The notes under the pieces are model-generated. The model made no database searches, was not told the DNA's origin, and saw only the letters and a list, made by a program, of their open reading frames with translations. Made by a program: the position numbers and the translations under genes. 64,000 nucleotides of DNA from Macrotis lagotis (lineage: Eukaryota > Chordata > Mammalia > Peramelemorphia > Peramelidae): NCBI RefSeq assembly GCF_037893015.1, contig NC_133661.1, positions 246,337,503 to 246,401,502 of the forward strand. Direction: 5' to 3'. Of the stretch, positions 49,647-58,300 are shown in pieces (the first letter of the stretch is position 1; every line of letters starts with the position of its first letter).

Positions 49647-52600
49647 TCTTGAGGCTTCTCATCTTCTGGGGGGGAGGGGGTTTATGTTTATTCTTATGTT
49701 TACTCTTATAACATTCAATTTACATCAATATGGCATGGAAACAATGTAGAGACTGTCAGACAGCCTTCTGTGGGGGGGGTGGGGAGGGAAGGGGGGGGGG
49801 AATTGTAAAATTCAGAGCCTTGCAAAAAATGATGGTACACATTACTATTGTATATAATTGGAAAACAAATTAAATGTTAAAATGCTCAAGTGTAGATCCA
49901 ACCATGTCATGCTTTCTGCTCAATAAACTCCTGTCACTCCTTATCACCTCTTGGATCAAATACAAAATGTTTCCCTTGGTATTCAAAGCTCTTCATAGCC
50001 TACCCTTCATTCTCTATCTAACCTTTCCCAGTCTTTGTATACCCTACTCTCCATCATGTACTTTTCAATCCAGTGAAATTGGTCTTTTTGCTCTCTGATG
50101 AACAATATACTTCAACTCAAAGTTTAAGCCATTTTCTCCAGTTATACCCTCATGCCTGGAATGCTATGCTCTTTTCTACTTACTCTCTCTCCTGGCCCCA
50201 TATTCTACAGAATAGCCTTCTTTTTCTAGTTCTAGTTCTACTTTTCTCTCAATTATTTCCTAATTATCCCATTTGTAACTTGTGTCTGGATATATTTGTT
50301 TACTTGTTATCTCCTCCATTAGACTATGTGCTCTTTGAGAGCAAGGACTGTGTTTTGCCCCTAGTATGTGTCTGGCATATAGTAGGTACTTAATACATGT
50401 TTGTTGACTGACTAATTGTTAATTAGTCGATCAAAAGTGTTATCTGGCTCCTTATCTGAACTCTTTATCCCATTCCTTCTTACCTCCTTCAGGAAATTGC
50501 TTTAAGTCATTCTCCTTGCCTCCCTAATGTTCAGTCTCTCCTTATACACCAGCTCTTTCCCTGCTGTTTACAAATATGTCTAGGTCTCTCCATTTTAAAA
50601 ATATTCTCACTTGTCCCTATCTCCTCAAGCTCTCATCCTTTATCTCCCCCCCCCCCCTTCACAATCAAATTCCTAGGAAAAACTGTCTCATTCACATTCA
50701 TTGACTCATNNNNNNNNNNNNNNNNNNNNNNNNNNNNNNNNNNNNNNNNNNNNNNNNNNNNNNNNNNNNNNNNNNNNNNNNNNNNNNNNNNNNNNNNNNN
50801 NNNNNNNNNTCAGGAAATGTTATAAAAATGAGATATATACACAAACCAAATATGTAGATATATATGAATATGTATGTGTATGTGCATCTATGTATCTATG
50901 CAGATGTATATATATATATTTATGAAATGTCTATATTTGAGTGTATGTGTGTATATGCATTTATATATGTATAAGTGTATAAGTGTATGTATATATGCAT
51001 ATGTATGCTTAATTGTTAGCAGTTTGAGGAGGAAAGCAGGAGGGGAGAAAATAAAGAATGCAAAGCAGAAAACTGAAGAAAACCTTACATGGAAGCAAAG
51101 AAAAGATGGATAATTTTGAACATGTATAGTATTTATTATATAGACTCTCAAAATGGAAATTTATTGTTTTATAATTATGAGTCTTTTCTTATGTTTTCTC
51201 ATTTTGTATTTAAGTTTAAAGTAAAAAACAATTAAAATAAAATTGGCTAAAATTGAACTACCTATAATTTCCACCTATTGGTCTCAGTTTTGTCTTCTGA
51301 AGACACGCAAAATAAATGTGATTCCTTCATCCTCATAACAGTCTTTTAAATATTTGAAGATAGTTGTCCCATCTGATTCTTTTCATATCTTCCTTCTCTC
51401 CTATCCCCCACCCCTATCCTCATTAACATGTATTTACTTCATTCTTGAAATCCACTCATCCTTTGCAGGGGAAAGTTATATTCTGAGTTTCTCCAACCTA
51501 GAAGATTCTCATAGTTCTTAGGTTTTGTTTTTGTTTTTGTTTTTTGCAAGGCAAATGGGGTTAAGTGGCTTGCCCAAGGCCACACAGCTAGGTAATTATT
51601 ATGAAGTGTCTGAAGCCAGATTTGAACTCAGGTACTCCTGACTCCAGGGCTGGTGCTCTATCTTCTGTGTCACCTAGCTGCCCTAGATTCTCATAGTTCT
51701 TGACTATGGTAGGATGATCATCAAGCAGGGCAAAAAGATCTTCATATATCATGGTTTCCAATCCTTTAACCAACATGGATCTCCTCTAGGCTCACTCCAG
51801 CTTTAACAGGATTCCTCTCAAAATATGATTTCCAGAACAAAATGTGGTGTGACCAGGGCAGCTTATATAAGAAGTACTACCTCCCTGATTTTTAATACTA
51901 CATTTTAGGTAAGCTTGCCTTAGAAGCTATTAACTTGGTGTTTGAATACAAAGAATTTACATTTCACTTTGAGTTCTAGCCTATCTAGATCTTTCTGGAT
52001 ACTGATTATCCATCTTATTAGTTTTTTTAGCCATCAGATTACTAGGAAGACTTAGGTACAGAAAAGTCAAATGATACTAACTTCAGTAAATCAGTGACAT
52101 CCTAGCTTCCAATCCTGTACATTAATTTCATTCAGAGTATATATTCATTTAGAGCAGACCTCTCAACATAGGATAACTGATGCCCAATATAACTGATGTG
52201 TTTCCCTGCTTATCCCCTCTCTAGCTAAGACAGAAAGGAGGTAAGAATACAATGGCACCTACTCTTTGTCGAGATTGGCAATGGTGGTACGGCTGAAATG
52301 ACTTTCTGATTCTGAAAAAGAATAATATTTGTTAGTAACCTTGCCTCTAGGAATTCATACATCTCATTGACTATCTAGAACTTTTTTGGATTACCTTCCC
52401 ATGGTCCTACTCTTTCTTTCTGAGGATATATGAACCAATCATGGATTTGTTGGGACAATAAAAGGTCTTTTTCTCATGTGGTCATAGGGAAAGAAAGGGA
52501 ATAGAAATATCAAACCCCACAAATGAGCTACAAAACCCTTCAGTGCAGCTGAATATATTTAAAATGGAATTGGGAACATAAGATAAATGATGTTAATTTG

Positions 52601-55293
52601 TAGTTAATTTGCAGTCAATATGAGGAATATATTTCTATTTGAGTTTGACTCCACTCATATAATCTAATACTCATTATACAGATGAGGAAATGAAGTTGTG
52701 TAGAGGAAAAGGGGCTTTTCTCAAGATTTCATAGGTAGCAAATAGAGAGTTAAGATTTGGACCCAGGTCCCTTGGATCCAAACCCAGTGCTCTTTTTTCC
52801 TTATACTCTTTAACTCTCTGGATATGTGGATGGCTCTTTCTAGCCTTACAGTGTTACAAGCTGTGCTTCCTCAACCTACAATTTAATAGCAATAATTATG
52901 TAAAATAACAAAAGTGACTAGTAGCTCAAACTACTTTTAAAAACTCAGATTAATTTGTTTTAATCTTACTATAATAGAAAAAACCCTGTTTTTTCCCTTT
53001 TTAAAATTATTTCCTATCATTTTACATTTGTACAAAATTAATTATTTTAAGGTTATATATAAAATGTAGTATGGTAGATAATGGCCTGGCCTTGGTATTA
53101 GGAAGGACTGAGTTCAAGTCCTTCTACTAACTCAGACTGTCTATGTAACTCCTTTCATGGGCATGTTCATTTAACCTTTCACTGAGCAAGGGAACCTTCT
53201 AGAACTATGAGTTTATAGCCAAATTGATGCTCTGGATTGATGAAGTTTTGATTCTGAGAGGTCATAATACAAATTAAATCTCAGGTTCAAAAAAATAAAA
53301 AATAACTATTTGACAACAATGGTAGGACTTATTGTTATAAAAGTTCAATGTGTAGGAAGACTGTAAAACTTTAGGGAAAAATAAATATTTAACTGGCAGA
53401 TAAGTAAATGCTGAAGTGGGGGAACTGTCAGGCTTGGTCATGCATACTTTTAATCCCTGCTACTGGGGATGCTGAAGATGGTGAGCACAAGAATTCTGAG
53501 TTTCAGTTGGGCTAAGGTCAATCAAATGAAAAGCATGATATAGTGAGCCTTCAGGAGATGAAGATAGAGTGCCACCTGGCTAACTATGGAGAGGCAAATT
53601 GACTCAGGTCAGAAATGAAATAGGTTAAAGCTTCCATTAAAGAAAACAGTTCAGTGGTAGGATAGGGTAGGCAAGGTAGGGAGAGCTAATCTTTAAAACA
53701 AAAAGTGGAAACTGAGGGAAAAGTGATTATTTTCTAAGCAAACTGTTAGGGTTTTGCACAGAAGACTTATTCTATATTGGTAATGTGTGTTTTCTATTCC
53801 AACAACATTATTATTGAATGTACTCAGTTAATATGCTTGTGCTTTTATATTGGGTTGACAATAGATTCATAGAAATCACAAAAACAATTCCATTTACACA
53901 GTAGTTTTACTTTCAAAATTGTCTTCAACTATCCATCCAAAGTAGATGCAGTTTTATTTTTATCATCCCTGTGAAATAAGTGACAGTTATTTCCCCATGA
54001 TACAGATGGAGATACTTGAGACAACCCCGAGTTAAAAATGATTTGTCTGATATCAAACAGTATATTAATAGCAGAACTAGAATAAGAAGCCATGCTTCCT
54101 GACTTCTAGCTCAGTGTTCTCCTTACTAAATCGCACTGCCATAAAAGATGACTCTTATTCAAGCCCTTTCTCCGATAATTGGAGGGAGTGTTCTTTTGCC
54201 TCCAGAGGCAAAATTCAACTCTAATAGAATGTTGGATTTTGGACTCTTCTTACCCCGAAGAGGCCCAGAGTAATTGATAGGAAGGATGATAGTCAAGGAG
54301 GGCACACAAAGAAGGAGGAATAGACAAATGATATATAACTGGAAATTGAGGTACATTTCGGCATCATCTCCACATTTTTTAACCAGATCCTTTTTCCTAG
54401 GAGAGACACAAAAGGACCTTTCTCAGAAACTGGTATGGTCAAAAGTTAATTGCAAAGGAAAGAATTAGTAGGTCATCAAAAAGCATTTTTAAATCCTCGT
54501 GGATTGGTTTAAAAAGATACTATTATTAACCTTATGGGGATATCTACCTGAAAAGGATGCCAGTCATAAGAAGGCAGGTTTCAATTAAATTAAATTCAAC
54601 ACACATTTATTAAACAGCTCCTACATGGCCAGGCACAGTGCTAGACACTGAATATATAAAGAACAAAAACAACAACAACAAAATATTCTTCCTCTCAAGA
54701 AAATTATGTACTATTTTTACATCAAACTAAGAATCTTCTAACAACTGGTGTTATCCTAAAATAGAAATACTTGTGCCTTAAAATAAAGATTTTCCCTTTC
54801 TTGCTATAGGTGTTTAAGTGGGGATTAAACAGAATTCTTGGGCACTGTGATTCTATGAATGGAGAAGCTTATTACTGGATCAAATGACCTCTAGAATCCT
54901 TTCAGAATCTTAGGTTCTATGATTCTATTATTGGAGAACATTATTACTGAAGAGAAGAGGAAGTGCTGGGACGGAATGAATATGAGAGATATAGTTTTGT
55001 TGGCAATGGGAATGGCTCCAAACCCAACCCAAGGATGGCTTCCTGGAGAGCCTTCTGTCTGTTGGACTAAGTATGGATTTGGGTGACAATAAGATTAGGC
55101 AGTTGGGTCAATCATGTAGCAATAAATAAATAAACAAAATTATTTAAGAGTCTATTCAAGTGTGCTGGGAATACAAAAAAATTCAAAAATTGCACAAAAT
55201 ACATCCCTCATCTTTAAGGAATTTTCTTTTTACCAGTGTGACAATGTACAAAAAAATATGTATATATATATATATATATATATGATATATGTT

Positions 55294-55363
<70 letters not shown>

Positions 55364-58300
55364 ATATGATAAATTAAGGGTAAATTCAGAGGGAAGGCTC
55401 AAAAATTAAGGAAGACTCAGAAAGACTTCTTGCAAACAATGGGACTTTAGATCAGACATAATGGAATCCATCCATATACTATACTGGGTCAGACCCTATA
55501 ATCTTTTAAGTGTTGCATTCTGCTTCAGGTACCAAGAAATGGCTTAGGAGAAGAGTAAAGAACTTGTCTTCCATGACACTAAGATTGTCCCAGTATGTAT
55601 TCCTGTCCTAATTTCAATTCTTATGATGTTAATAGGCACTAAGGAAGCAAACATTAAGTACCTTCTATGTTCCCAGGTCCTGTGCCAAGCATTTTGAGTA
55701 AGATATTAAAGAAAATAGATATAAATTTTATTCTCAAAAATATACTTATAGTAGAGACAAGACATAAGCAAATAAAATACAAAGTAAAATGTGATACAGT
55801 GTACAAGAGAATCAGTTATATGGTGCAGTGGATAGAGTGACAGATTAGAATCAGGAAGACTCATTTTCATAAATTAAAACCTGGCCTGTTACTTACTAGA
55901 TGTGTGATCTGCAAGATACTTAACTCTGTTGAATTCATTTCCTCTTTTGTAAAATGAAATAGAGAAGGAAATGCAAACCACTCCAGTGTATTTGCCTTGA
56001 AAACCAAAATGAGTTCACTGAACAGCAGTGCAGCAAGAAAGATAAAAAGTCCTAAGAAAGTATTTAAGAAGAAAAGCTCACTTTTGTTTGATCATGGAGT
56101 AGGTACTATGTAAACTAGGTCTTTGAAAAGATAGGTGGAATTTTAGTAGTCTAACGGGAGATAGAGAACAAGAAGGATATAGTCAAGAAAGCTTGGAACT
56201 TGGAATTCAATTTGGCCAGAAAGTAATTCTTATTTAGGGGAACAGTGACAGAAAGGTAGTTTCGAATCATGCTATCATCTTTTAGTTCCAAGTTAAGGAG
56301 CTTGAACTTTATTTGCAATGCAACCTTCCACTAAAATACTACTCTGATGCCTTTTTTGGTAGCAAGATAGTTACTGTGGCAAGATAATGACTCTACGATT
56401 CTGAGTTTAGGACAGATGACTGATCATCTGTTGTCTAAGGATTAGCCTGGATAGGTTCCAACATGTTCAGAAGCAGATTGGTCATAGAAAGGTACCTTTT
56501 GATCAACAACTCCAAAAGACCATCTACTAATTTTACATGGGTTGTGAAGATGATATGATGATGTATGTCCTTCATTCTCAAAGAAGACCATGACATTAGA
56601 GAGGTGATGCCATGTCAAGCACATGAATTGAACTTGGGTGAGGACTGTGCTAAGTCACTAGCCTTACTTTTTCCTCTGGAGTCATCTGAGTGCAGTGGTC
56701 AGATATGGATCAAGATGACTGGAGATGTTGTATTGGTCATCTTTTAAGGCAGGCAAACACAAATTCCCATGGGACAAGAGAGTATCTTTAGGATCAAGGG
56801 AAGAAAACATGAAGAGGGCTCTGGTTCTGAACCCCACATCCTTATCTCAATAGTCCAGATAGAAAGATTCATAGAAGTCATTTTTTTTTAGGTTTTTGCA
56901 AGGCAATGGGGTTAAGTGGCTTGCCCAAGGCCACACAGCTAGGTAATTATTAAGTGTCTGAGACCAGATTTGAACCCAGGTATTCCTGACTCCAAGGCAG
57001 ATGCTTTATCTACTATGCCACCTAGCCGCCCCAAAGTCATGTTTTAAGGGAAACTATCTGACAAGGGCAGTCCTGTTAGGCATCCAGTAAATGGGAAAGG
57101 CAAAGACATAGCCTCTGTCTTTAGGGTATTGACAATATGATATTTAAATGAACCCTAATGAAAAACACCCTAAGAGGACTTGCAAAGAAAATATGAAGAA
57201 GGGCAAATATGTTCAGTGTGTTTGTCATTGAAACCAGATACAAAGGAAGATTGGTACTTGGAGGGCATCTTAAAAGGGGAGAAAAAATGTTTTGAATGGC
57301 GTTTTGCAGGAGAGTAAGAAAGAAGATTGATGGATTGATAGGAGACAGTCCAAGAAGGAGATATGCATGTACAAGGACCCAGATTTTTATAAGATAATGG
57401 AATTTCAGAGCTGGAAAGGAATCTCAGAACTCCTAAAAATAAGAAAAATGAGGTCCAGAGAGGTTAAGGGATTTGCCCAAAATATCACAGTGGCAAAAAG
57501 AAAAACCCAGGTCTCTCAGTTCCATTCTAGTGCTTTCCCCCATGTATAGTGTGTGTGTGGGGAAAATTCATAACTTATCTCTCCAGGGGATGTAGGAGGG
57601 TCAGGGACAGGAAGAATCACAGAGCTGGAAGGGATTTCTGAGGGTATTTAGTGAAACCCATCTAGCTGCGGATGAATTAATAGGTCAGTCAATAAATGGT
57701 TATTAAGTAGCTACTATGTACCAGCCACTGGGTCTAAGCAATGGGATACATAAAAGGGCAAAAGACAATTTCTGCTCTTAAGATCACACAGTCTTGGGGG
57801 GGGGGGGAGATAATATGCAAATAACTATACAAATAAGCTAGAAAGAGGATAATGGGAAATAATACAAAGACAAAGGGTACTGGTATAGAACATAGGCTTT
57901 TGTTTCATGTCATAGATGGGGAAAGATCAGGAGACTTTAGAACTCTGCCTGTCTTCTCTTCCCCCATCTTGGCCAGAAGTCTGAAGATAGGCTTTTAGTT
58001 GTGAATCACTTCTATAACATTCCTCATGAGTGATAAATCTTTCTAAGAATCCCACCCCCTCAAGGAAGCTCTAGTTGTTAGGAAGCCTTTTCTTCTATCA
58101 AGTTAGAATCTGTCTCTCTGTAGCTTCCATCCATTAGGTTTAGTTCCGCCCTTTGGAGCAGAGCAGACCAAGCCTATTTCCTCTTCCACAATGACAATGC
58201 TTGTAGATAGGGTAATCAAATAGGTATCATATATTCCTTCTCCCATCATTTCCTTCCCCTGGTCTTCAAATAGGTATCATATATTCCTTCTCCCATCATT

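Larger units (their letters stand above)
47147..49887 (+). mobile_element. HAL1 (half-LINE-1) retrotransposon, nearly complete, ORF1 only
   Basis: A 2.74-kb element whose 5' end (gaggcagagccaagatggc) resembles an L1 5' UTR. A decayed ORF1 follows: a charged coiled-coil region (about 47870-48300), the RRM-start motif [15 protein letters not shown] (about 48345-48390) and the C-terminal domain ([39 protein letters not shown]; 48520-48690). No ORF2 (endonuclease/reverse transcriptase) is present. A purine-rich stretch, a (TC)n tract and a G-rich 3' end follow, the last matching the 3' end of the L1 at 19482. Several stops make ORF1 dead. The 11-bp direct repeat aagtgtagatc flanks it exactly (47136-47146 and 49888-49898), so both ends are defined. 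HAL1 elements are a known mammalian class of ORF2-less L1 relatives; the subfamily cannot be named from sequence alone. Confidence 0.85.

Noticed and set aside
49240..49662. 140-codon frame rich in Arg-Glu on the minus strand
   Set aside because: A translated (GA)n microsatellite followed by antisense HAL1 sequence.
49874..50393. Open frames of 74 and 106 codons on the plus strand
   Set aside because: Both fall within a decayed L2 3' end and are not continuous with any L2 reverse transcriptase frame.
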